Positions 23,195-32,170 of a stretch of DNA of 64,000 nucleotides are shown one piece after another. A program made the position numbers and the translations under genes. The notes below the pieces were generated by a model. It worked only from the letters and a program-made list of their open reading frames with translations, did not search any database and had not been told where the DNA came from. Each line of letters opens with the position of its first letter. Position 1 is the stretch's first letter. This DNA comes from Maylandia zebra. Lineage: Eukaryota > Chordata > Actinopteri > Cichliformes > Cichlidae. Location of the stretch: assembly GCF_041146795.1 (NCBI RefSeq), contig NC_135169.1:15724352-15788351 (forward strand), in the 5' to 3' direction.

Positions 23195-23207
23195 CAGTGG
23201 GCGGAAC
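23195..23207 (-). promoter_or_regulatory. Conserved upstream element of gene D, displaced by L1
   Basis: CAGTGGGCGGAAC, identical to the gene A copy. Now 5.9 kb from the gene D ATG; removing the L1 and one target duplication restores about 181 bp. Confidence 0.55.
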
Positions 23208-23556
23208 AAGTAACCACTTCAGACTGTTGCTGCATCTGACACAATTAGCAGGCTGGTTCATGTTTCACATGCTCGCATTGTTACTTTGATGTTCATCACT
23301 AGCTTATAATGACCTAACTGATGGTACAGTAGTATCATTACAGAAAAACAATATAAACTTAAGTCTTGTTCATAGTTTACAGTCTCTAACTCTATATCAA
23401 ATTTATATTTTAATAAAATATTTCAACACATCAATAAACAAATAATATAAATGAACAGTTTTCTTGGTGGCACAAGAGAAACGTTAAGGAAGGATATGAA
23501 AGCCATCAATAGTTACAATCTTTAAATGATTTTTGTGGTAATCTGTTCAATCGAGG

Positions 23557-23860
23557 ACAGAGCTGGACTGGGACAAAAAATCGTCCCGGGCATTTTGACT
23601 AGAAACTGGCCCACCAGGTATTATGGGAAAAGCCATAAAGCCTTTGAATGAAAACAAACACTGTGACAGTGATGTACACTGCCTTGTTGGTATATGTATG
23701 ATTTCTATACATTTTAATCAGATAAAAACTTTGGTTATTTATTAAAAACTAGGCATATTAAATGAGAGTAAGAAAAAAAGTATTTCTTTGTGCCCCCCCC
23801 CCCCCCCCCCCCCCCCCTTTCCTGTTAATGCCCTACCTGGCCCTCATACCAGCTGTCAGT
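23557..23860. repeat. DNA-element fragment with poly(C) run
   Basis: Contains a run of about 26 C residues (23793-23819) followed by TTAATGCCCTACCTGGCCC. Its complement resembles 62640-62720 (GGGCATTAAC, GGGGGCACAAAG), so both are pieces of one family. Confidence 0.5.
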
Positions 23861-23944
23861 TACAGATAAAGGATCCTGGTTTTATTTGTCTCTCAGAAAG
23901 TTCATAATTTCCCTCCAACTCATTCATGTCACCTAAAAGGTAAA

Positions 23945-24045
23945 CCTGTTTTTCCATCTCCTTCTCTCACCCCAATCGGACGCAGCAGAAGGCCGCCCCT
24001 CCCTCCCGCTAAATAAATAAAATTGAATCGAATTGAATTGAACTG
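23945..24045 (+). repeat. R1 repeat fragment
   Basis: CTTCTCTCACCCCAATCGG followed by a deletion and the (AATTG)n-type tail ATTGAATCGAATTGAATTG. Confidence 0.7.
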
Positions 24046-24205
24046 TTCAGCTCTGATGATTCAGTAAGGACATCTCCTGCTTACATCTTCATGTTTCCCT
24101 CTCACCACATATCCAAACTGATATCATGACCAGCAGCTTTTATGGCTGTGGCTAAGTTACTGAAGAGTGGGTTACTGTAGGTGTACTGCAGGATGATGCT
24201 ATGTG

Positions 24206-27200
24206 ATAACAACAACAACAACAACAACCTTTATTTATAGAGCACATTAAAAGCCTTAGGCATACCAAAGTGCTTTACAAAAAACAATAAAATAATACAG
24301 TTAAGAGCATTAATATCAAATATAATAAGAACAGCAGACAATGTTCACAGTAGAAAGCCACTAATAAAATGGACTGCAGCACATAGATTATAGCAGACCC
24401 AGTGCCGCATGATAGAAAACACCAAGAATGAAGGAATAGTAAAAAGTTAATGCAATAGGTCGCAGTTAACAGTCAGCATTTAACGGGTAGAGAAGGCAAG
24501 TTCAAAAAGATAAGTTTTAAGGCGTGCTTTAAAAGAAAAAATAGAATCAGACTCCCGAATGCCAATCGGGAGGCTGTTCCATAACTCAGGTGCAACAAAG
24601 GCAAACGATCGATCGCCTCTAGATTTCAACCGAGATTTGGGCTGAACTAACAATAACTGCGAGGATGACCTTAAAGCCCTGGCAGGGACATAAGGGTTTA
24701 AAAGTTCCTTAAGATAGGTTGGTGCAGTATTATTGATAATTTTAAACGTAAGCAGCAAAATTTTAAATTGAATACGGTATTTGATAGGCAGCCAATGCAG
24801 CTCAGCAAGAACCGGAGTAATATGGTCAAACTTCTTGGTTTTAGTTAGAATACGTGCCGCAGCATTCTGAACTGTCTGTAATCTATGTAGAAGGGTAACA
24901 TGGAGACCAGAATAGAGTGAGTTACAGTAATCTAGTCTTGACGTTACAAAAGCATGAATGAGTTTTTCTAAGTCATTATACGGGATATAGTGTCTGGCCC
25001 TGGAGATGAGACGAAGCTGATAAAAACTAGATCTGACAACAGCAGACACCTGTTTATCAAGTTTAAAGGAGCTGTCAAACAAGACACCCAGATTCCTGAC
25101 AGTATCAGAGAAAGAACTAGTAAGAAAGCCAAAGGCATCTTGAAGTTTGGCGCGAAGGGCATTACTGCCAAAAATCATGATTTCAGTCTTTTTTTCATTG
25201 AGAATAAGAGTATTTGCCAACAGCCATTTCTTGACCTCACTCATGCACTCACGAAAGTTATTTAAAGATAAAGCGAGATCATCATGTAACTCAAAATAAA
25301 TCTGGATGTCATCCGCATAATAGTGAAAAGCAATGTGGTATTTCTCAAAGATAGCGCTTAAAGGAAGCATATACAGTGAGAAAAGGGTCGGGCCTAACAC
25401 AGAACCCTGGGGGACACCACAGCAAACAGGTACAGGGGAAGAGGAAGATGAGGCCAGATGTACCGAAGAAAGCCGATTGGAGAGGTAAGATTTGAACCAG
25501 TCCAAGGCAGTGCCCTTAATGCCAACAGAGTGCTCTAATCTTGCGACTAGGATGTTATGGTCAACCATATCAAATGCAGATGAAAGATCCAATAGAACTA
25601 AAACAGAAGGACGACCATTATCAGCCATAAGTAAAAGATCATTAAAAACACGAAGCAGCGCTGATTCAGTGCTATGATGTTGTTTAAAGGCTGATTGGAA
25701 TTTATCATTTATATTATTCTCGTCCAGGTAGGTCTGCAGTTGAAGTAGAACCACCTTCTCAAGGATTTTAGCCAAGAAAGGAAGCTTGGAAATCGGTCTA
25801 TAGTTGGCAAAATCACTATGATCCAGGTTATTTTTCTTTAAAACGGGTTGAATAAAAGCATGTTTAAGAACTGAAGGTACATAACCAGAAAGCAAGGAGA
25901 GGTTCAATATAGACAATAGACAGGGTCCAATTACATTAAAACAATCCTTGACTATACGAGATGGAAGAACATCATGTACACAATTAGTATTGTTTAGTTT
26001 CTCAGTTATACGCTTCAGAGTGGGAAGTGAAATTAATTCAAATTGATGTAAGGCAGCAGAACAGTCAGGATTAGACATACTGTCAGCCACCAAAGGAAGC
26101 GTAGATCTAAGAGATAAAACTTTATCTAGAAAGTAGTTTGAAAATTTTTCACAGAGACCTGGGGAGCACGAGAGTGGCATAGAGGGACGAGGATTCACCA
26201 CTGAGTTAAAAATTTTAAATAGGATGCGAGGATTGTCACCATTAGAAGTAATAATCTTAGCGAAGAAGGCTGCTTTAGCCATTCTGGCAGCAGATTGGAA
26301 TTTCGAGCGGCTAATACGTAAAATGTCATATGATGACTGGAGTCTATCATTCCTCCACCTCCTCTCATCGCGCCTGCACAAACGCCGTAGAACACGGACA
26401 GAGTCGTTTAACCAGCATTGCGAGTAGGTTCTGGGGCGTTTGTGTTTGATAGGTGCAACAGTGTTAAGAATCGAGGAACATGTAGTTAAAAAAGTATTGG
26501 TAAAATTCTCAAGTGTGTGTGGAATAAAACAGTCCGACATATTAAATGAAGAATTAACAAAAGATGTAGAGAAGTTGACCACAGTATCGGCGTTAATAGT
26601 CCGAGTAGGATGGAGAGGAACCTCCAAGTAAGGGTCAGTGATACCCAGGTCAACGTCAAAGATGACCGGGGAATGATCAGAAAGTCCAGTATTTCTAATT
26701 TCCTTAATGCATATATCCACGTTAAATGAAAAAACCAGATCAAGGGTGTGACCCTTAACATGAGTAGGTTCATTTACCCACTGGGTAAGATTAAAAGAGT
26801 CAGTCAGTGCAGAAAAATCTTTAGACAGGTGGTCATCCATACAACAAACATGAATATTGAAGTCACCAGAAATAACTACAGAATCATATTTAAAAAGAAT
26901 AGAACCCAAAAAATCAGCAAATTCAGAGATGAACATCTTATGATATTTAGGCGGACGATAAGCCACGACACACAGAGTAGTTCGAGGGCCAGTCAATTCC
27001 AATAGCTGAGCTTCAAAGCTAGAATAGGTTGGGGAGGGTAGCAGCCGTGCCTCAAGTTTATTTCTAAAAACCGAGGCTAAGCCACCACCTCTACCAGTAA
27101 GCCTCGATGAGCTAAAAAAGGCACAGTCAGAAGGGAGAAGTTCAGAGAAGGGGATGAACTCACCCGGAGAGGTCCATGTCTCAGTCAAAAATAAAACATC

Positions 27201-27865
27201 CAGACCCGAGGAGAGAAAAAAATCATTTAAGAGGAAGGCCTTATTAGAAAGAGACCTAACATTAAATAAGGCCATCCGAGTCCGAGGAGTCCTGTCCTTA
27301 GTAGTAGCTCGTTTGAGGGTACTGAGGTTGTTTTGTTGAACACCACGGCCAGGCAGTGATATCCAAGAACGAGCAGAGTGGAAGGCCACTGGGCAGGCAG
27401 GATAGGACTGAGGGCCAACGGGACGTATCCAACGGTGGTTGAGCAGTTTAGCCGCAAAGCGGCTACCAAGATGGTGGATGAAACGAGAAAATTCACAGCT
27501 AGTAGGGGGGTAATCCGTAGCCATGGCTCTGATATAAGCCTTGAAGCGGACACGGACACCACTCCTTCTACCCCGTCTCCTGGGACGTATCCTGCGGGGC
27601 ATGGGAAGAGGTAAATCGGTCAGATGAGTGGGAGAGACGGGCATCAGGGGAATGGCATCACCCGCGGTCCCAAGACAGTTCGGTCGTTGAGAACAGGAGA
27701 AACGAAGATTCAGGAGCGTGTTTCTATCATAGGTTATTAGCGTACAATCACCTAGAGAACAAAGTGCCAAAGATAAAGACACAAGGAGTACAACGCCGAG
27801 GCGCAGACGGAGTCGAAGACGGCCAGCCATGCACACCGGCGCCATCTTGAAAGAGAGTTTGCCAT
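24206..27865 (-). mobile_element. L2/CR1-clade LINE, near full length
   Basis: The minus strand opens with a CAAGATGGCGCC-type start (YY1-like site overlapping the ATG), runs through one long ORF and ends in a 3-prime UTR with an (AAC)n-type microsatellite tail (24208-24229, + strand). No clear target duplication was found. Confidence 0.85.
24480..27845 (-). CDS. LINE endonuclease-reverse transcriptase, intact 1121 codons
   Basis: A single uninterrupted frame; an upstream in-frame ATG at 27917 would add 24 residues, but 27845 lies in the CAAGATGGC start typical of LINE 5-prime ends. Residues about 1-40 are basic then strongly hydrophobic (LGVVLLVSLSLALCSLGDC), like a signal peptide. The APE endonuclease follows, with FNVRSLSNK, FLTETW, VISGDFNIH and LSDHSPVIF. 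The reverse transcriptase has NYRPISKLPFLAKILEK, LLDLSSAFDMVDH, GVPQGSVLGPTLF and the catalytic YADDIQIY. The C terminus ends with SRLDYCNSLYSGL and LWNSLP, typical of L2-type elements. These proteins nick DNA and prime reverse transcription of their own RNA. No stop or frameshift is visible, so the copy is recent and potentially active. Confidence 0.9.
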   Translation of the reverse strand: MAPVCMAGRLRLRLRLGVVLLVSLSLALCSLGDCTLITYDRNTLLNLRFSCSQRPNCLGTAGDAIPLMPVSPTHLTDLPLPMPRRIRPRRRGRRSGVRVRFKAYIRAMATDYPPTSCEFSRFIHHLGSRFAAKLLNHRWIRPVGPQSYPACPVAFHSARSWISLPGRGVQQNNLSTLKRATTKDRTPRTRMALFNVRSLSNKAFLLNDFFLSSGLDVLFLTETWTSPGEFIPFSELLPSDCAFFSSSRLTGRGGGLASVFRNKLEARLLPSPTYSSFEAQLLELTGPRTTLCVVAYRPPKYHKMFISEFADFLGSILFKYDSVVISGDFNIHVCCMDDHLSKDFSALTDSFNLTQWVNEPTHVKGHTLDLVFSFNVDICIKEIRNTGLSDHSPVIFDVDLGITDPYLEVPLHPTRTINADTVVNFSTSFVNSSFNMSDCFIPHTLENFTNTFLTTCSSILNTVAPIKHKRPRTYSQCWLNDSVRVLRRLCRRDERRWRNDRLQSSYDILRISRSKFQSAARMAKAAFFAKIITSNGDNPRILFKIFNSVVNPRPSMPLSCSPGLCEKFSNYFLDKVLSLRSTLPLVADSMSNPDCSAALHQFELISLPTLKRITEKLNNTNCVHDVLPSRIVKDCFNVIGPCLLSILNLSLLSGYVPSVLKHAFIQPVLKKNNLDHSDFANYRPISKLPFLAKILEKVVLLQLQTYLDENNINDKFQSAFKQHHSTESALLRVFNDLLLMADNGRPSVLVLLDLSSAFDMVDHNILVARLEHSVGIKGTALDWFKSYLSNRLSSVHLASSSSSPVPVCCGVPQGSVLGPTLFSLYMLPLSAIFEKYHIAFHYYADDIQIYFELHDDLALSLNNFRECMSEVKKWLLANTLILNEKKTEIMIFGSNALRAKLQDAFGFLTSSFSDTVRNLGVLFDSSFKLDKQVSAVVRSSFYQLRLISRARHYIPYNDLEKLIHAFVTSRLDYCNSLYSGLHVTLLHRLQTVQNAAARILTKTKKFDHITPVLAELHWLPIKYRIQFKILLLTFKIINNTAPTYLKELLNPYVPARALRSSSQLLLVQPKSRLKSRGDRSFAFVAPELWNSLPIGIRESDSIFSFKARLKTYLFELAFSTR

Positions 27866-28049
27866 GAGTCTGCAAAATCTGCACATACCTTGGTGCATGG
27901 AATGAGGACATGGTCATGTTCTGTCATGTAGAGTAACTGTCATGACATTCTGATGGTAAAGGCAAAAAAAAATATCAATACTACAGTCTAAATATCAGGA
28001 GAGCAAATCAATATGCTTTCAGATGTGTGGCTACATATTGGTGACCTTT

Positions 28050-28640
28050 ACCTGGATTCTGACTCCACTAACAGGTGAGTCATGACTGGTAATCTGAGGT
28101 GGGACACTGTAAGACAGTCATTTGGAATTTCTTCAATGATCTCAGCGTTATGGAAAAAAGTCAAGTGGAAGACCCAAAGAAATTTTCACCAGCACTGAGC
28201 TGGAGGATACAACTGGCTCTCTGCCAAGACACTGGATTATCCTCGATCCAAATAAAGGCCGTTACTGGTGCCGACTGCAGCCCTATAAACATCAGACGGC
28301 ATCTGAGACTGAAGGGCTTCAAAAACACAAAAGGTCTTCAAAGGCCTTGTCTCCTTGAACACCACAGGACTCCCTGTTTGGACTGTGCAAGAGTGCACCA
28401 AACATGGGAGATTGAAAGGTGGAAGAAAGTTTTATTCTCTGATAAGAAATAATTTAACCTTGATGGTCCTGATGGTTTCCAATGTTACTGCCATGACAAG
28501 CAGATCCTCCCTGAGACATTTTCTGCATGTCACAGTGGAGTGGGTGCAATAATGTTCTGTGGTGCTTTTTCCTCCAGTGGAACAAAGGGACCACTTCCAG
28601 AGGCCACTGGGAAAAAAGTGTGTTTTTTCTGACTTTAATT
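28050..28640 (+). pseudogene. Tc1-like transposase remnant
   Basis: Frames include [20 protein letters not shown] (paired-type DNA-binding region) and [11 protein letters not shown] (catalytic region, W-KVLFSDEK), then a stop and frame changes into [12 protein letters not shown]. No terminal repeats were located. Confidence 0.75.
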
Positions 28641-28964
28641 CTGAATCCTGAGATTAAAGTCACAATGCTTGTTTGGATCTATGGAGAGGCCAGTAAGTGT
28701 ATGTGTGTGTTCAGTTTTCGGGCGAGTCCTTTGCAGTTCATTGTAGTACAACTCTGCCACCTGCAGTGCATCACAAAACATTAGAACATTCATTTTCTTT
28801 AGGCAAAAAAGGTTACATGCAGTTTGACACTGAGTCAGATTTGGCAAAAGTACAGATATTCTGTACTTTCACAAGAAAGTATAGGTATATATAATGTAAT
28901 ATGATAATGTAATAAAATAATATTATTAGTACATGTTCAAATTTATTTCATTATACATTTTAAT

Positions 28965-29110
28965 TCTAATGAAGGCACTCAGCTTGAATCGTTTTTTTTA
29001 ACGCATAAGTGGAAAAAAAACAATGATTTTTTTAATTGCTCTATTTTCTGTTGCCTACATTGTAGATGACCTTTACCTCAACACATAAAGAGGGAAATTA
29101 GAACAGTCAG
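28965..29110 (+). repeat. 150-bp repeat shared with 10835-10990
   Basis: Second copy; see the block order CTAATGAAGGCACTCAGCTT then TGCTCTATTTTCTGTTGCC then AGAGGGAAAT. Followed by (TTG)n and AT-rich sequence to 29400. Confidence 0.6.
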
Positions 29111-29439
29111 AGCCTGAGTTAGGATTCTGTTGTTGTTGTTGTGTTTTTTTTAACTATACCTCCATTATAGTACATTACAGTCCATTACAGTACAAACTTC
29201 TACTACTACTACACCAACAGTAACTACTGTGTAATATTATTTAAACAAGATGCTATGAGTCATTCCATTATTCTTGAATTTGATTTATTTATTTGTGCAG
29301 GAGACACAAGTTCCTTTGTTGTTGTATTGGGATCTTTGGCATCTTTCTGGCCTAAAAATCTTTCAGTTAAATCACATGGAGACCGTTTGTGACAACCGAG
29401 GTTTATTATCATACAGTATTAGCTCATAAAGAGGTTTCC

Positions 29440-29610
29440 TTTTTTTTTCTTTTTCTTTTTTACAAGGAGTGCTGTAATGCCTGCTTTTTGCAACAGGGGG
29501 CGATGTTGACACTATGTTTGCACTGAAGCACCGCAGCAATTTCCTAATGTTGTAAACCTGCTCAACATTTGGCAATAAACCCCTTTCTGATTCTGATTCT
29601 GATTCTGCAG
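29440..29610 (+). repeat. Retroposon tail with (TTCTGA)n
   Basis: Ends GGCAATAAACCCC followed by TTCTGATTCTGATTCTG. The tail is like that of the insertion at 47770-47990, but the bodies differ. Confidence 0.5.
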
Positions 29611-29755
29611 CACTTCTACTTGACCTTTCTCTGAGTCGTCACCAAGTGATTCCTTTGCATGAAAAACACATTAATATCACATTTGAGAATTACTCATGTA
29701 TGTTTTAAAAAAAATTGAACTCCATAATTTTCTTTTAATTCAGAAAAATATTCAC

Positions 29756-29786
29756 ACAATCTGATGCAGAGAGCTCTCACCTCCAT
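29756..29786 (-). pseudogene. Orphan receptor exon 1
   Basis: ATG plus MEVRALCIRL and a GTGAAT donor, matching exon 1 of genes A and B. No second signal exon, Ig or TM exon follows before the LINE at 27.9 kb. A relic of a deleted receptor copy, unless it splices to something distant. Confidence 0.65.
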
Positions 29787-30254
29787 GATGTCTTGCTGAG
29801 TAAAACCACTGTGACTCATTTCTGCTGCTGAAACAACACTTTAAAAAAATAGCTTTGGTGTACAGTTCTCTTTCAGAGGGGGAGGAAACAAACAAATCCT
29901 GTCTTAAAGAAATCTTGTAATCATTTTTTATTCTCTATGTCCACTCTGACTCTAATGTATTAATATGCTAAAATATGTGTATTACTACTAAGCCCAGAGT
30001 ACAGGCTTGGCTGGTAAGTAAGTAAGTTACCCTTTTGCTGTAGAGGGATTTTATTTTTGACTACTGCCAAAAGTTGAGCAGCAAGTATCATATCATATCC
30101 ACATACCTACAGTAATCCTTGTTGCTGGTAGCAGTGAATACACTCATGTTAAACTGAAGGTAAAAACAGCAACAATGACACATAACTGTTTGTTGGGATG
30201 TACATCAAAGTACACCAAAGAAAGGCACAAATGCAAAACAATGACTCAATTCAT

Positions 30255-31000
30255 CTGTGCTTACTTTTATTTGAAAACAACTCAAGGTGATTTATATTGT
30301 AAGCTAGACTCTATACATACAAAGAAAAAACCACTGATCATTTGACCACTCATGAGCAAGCACTTTGGCGACAGTGGGAAGGAGAGACTCCCTTTTAACT
30401 AGGGATGGGTACCGGTATCCGGTGCCATGATGTTGTTCGTGTTTAATTTACGTTGAGTAGGCTAACCACGTTATTACATTAATGCAGTAAGGTGAACTAG
30501 CAAACATCATCATAGCTACATGCGGCTGTCTTCTTGTTTGATGGCAGATACTACCTTCACCCTGGCCAAAAAGGCTAAAATGACCAAAGAAAAAGTGGAA
30601 AACAGCTAAACATGAGAGGTTTTTGGACAAAGTTTGTGTTTTTTCCATTGTTTAAGCACTGCTTCCAGCCAAGAGTGATACCATATATGCCCCATAGCTG
30701 CAGAAAAGGCTAACATTGTTATCTTTTTACAAAAAAACAGCTAAACATGAGAGGTTTTTGGACCAATTTTGTGTTCTCCATTCTTTAAGCACCGGTTTGA
30801 GCACCGTTTAAGCACCGGCACCATTTCAAAAGTACCGGTTTGGCACCGGTATCGGATAAAACCTAAACGATACCCATCCCTACTTTTAACAGGAAGAAAC
30901 CTCCAGCAGAACCAGGCTCAGGGAGGGGCGGCCATCTGCTGCAACAGGTTAGGGTGAGAGAAGTAAAACAGGATAAAATACATGTTGTGGAAGAGAGAAA
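30255..31000 (-). repeat. R1 repeat split by a hAT element
   Basis: R1 sequence (CACTTTGGCGACAGTGGGAA ... AGGCTCAGGGAGGGGCGGCC) interrupted at CTTTTAAC by the element at 30400-30882. Confidence 0.75.
30400..30882. mobile_element. Non-autonomous hAT element
   Basis: Inverted ends TAGGGATGGGTA / TACCCATCCCTA with an exact 8-bp target duplication CTTTTAAC (30392-30399 and 30883-30890), the hAT hallmark. Rich in ACCGGTAC-type repeats. No transposase. Confidence 0.9.
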
Positions 31001-31890
31001 GAGATTAATCTGATAATATGGATAATATAATGATCATATTTAAGACTGAAGCATTCATTAATGGCAGGACTTCTTTGAGCAGTCCTGTAGGAATGGGGTC
31101 TAAAAGACATTCTGATGATTTGGAGGAAGTAATTACAGAAGTTAACTCACAAAGATCATTTTGAGAAAAAGACTAAATAAATATATATGAAAGGCAGTGA
31201 AAGAACCTGTAGATAATATTGCATCTATCAGATGATTATGACTAATTTAAGTTAAAGACATAAAATGTAAGTACTATCTGCTTTTTAAGATGATATGTTT
31301 TATACAAACAAAGTCATAGGTCACATGTGTGTCCCCAAAAGGCACTGCAGTGCATAGAGAAGAATAGTGTGGGTACTTTATCAGAGTTATAGTACGATGT
31401 TACAGACATTTAAAAGTATTTTAAGATCCCCATTTCTTAAAACTGTCAAAACACTTCATAACTGAATTTGTGATCCAGAGAAGGATGTAACCATTGTGTC
31501 CAGTTCGTATACACAAGTAACTAGTAAGTGCATTATGTCACAGAGAAAGTAAATTCTGCTGAAATAATTAATATTCACTGACTGAAAAAATAACTGACTG
31601 TAACCTATTCTGTTAAGGCCAAACCAAGATGAGTGTTGCCTCCCTCACTTAGCTCCTAAATTCTGCTTTCACACAGTCTGACCAAAAAAGAAGCTGAAGC
31701 AATAAAACAAAACACCATTTATTTTGTCTGGGTAATAGACCACACTTAAAGTCAGTCATGCTCTGTATCGAACATGGCAGTTATATTTCATTTCTGACCA
31801 CAAACTCATTGCATCTGTTTTGGAAAAAAAGTAATGTGACACTTTGAGATTAGAGGTTCACCACAGTGGGTGTCATTGAAAGCTGCAGCA
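31001..31890. other. Intergenic, nothing recognised
   Basis: AT-rich downstream flank of gene B. No family-like open frame or clear repeat. Confidence 0.5.
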
Positions 31891-31895
31891 TCTCT

Positions 31896-31901
31896 TTTAT
31901 T
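31896..31901 (-). terminator. Poly(A) signal of gene B
   Basis: AATAAA on the minus strand, about 270 bp past the distal stop, in the 3-prime UTR block shared with gene A (ACAACATTCATACATG-like). Confidence 0.5.
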
Positions 31902-32170
31902 GAAACAACATTCATACATGTGTAAAAACAGAAAGATCAAACGTGTTGGTTAAAGTTCAGCTTTAGCAAAGACGCTTATGTTCAAACTTTATATATGTGT
32001 ATAACACCGTGGGAATGACATGCAGCTGTAACTGACTGAATGAAGAAAAACTCTAACAGTTTATAGACATGTAAACCAAACCTGTCAGAAAATGCACAGC
32101 TTGTTTAATTACAAAAAAAAAACAACAACATTGTGATAAAACTGGGTTGCTTCTTTGATTTCATTCTTAC

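Noticed and set aside
24480..27917. The longest open frame (1145 codons) as a host gene
   Set aside because: It carries LINE endonuclease and reverse-transcriptase motifs (GDFN, YADD), so it is a retrotransposon.
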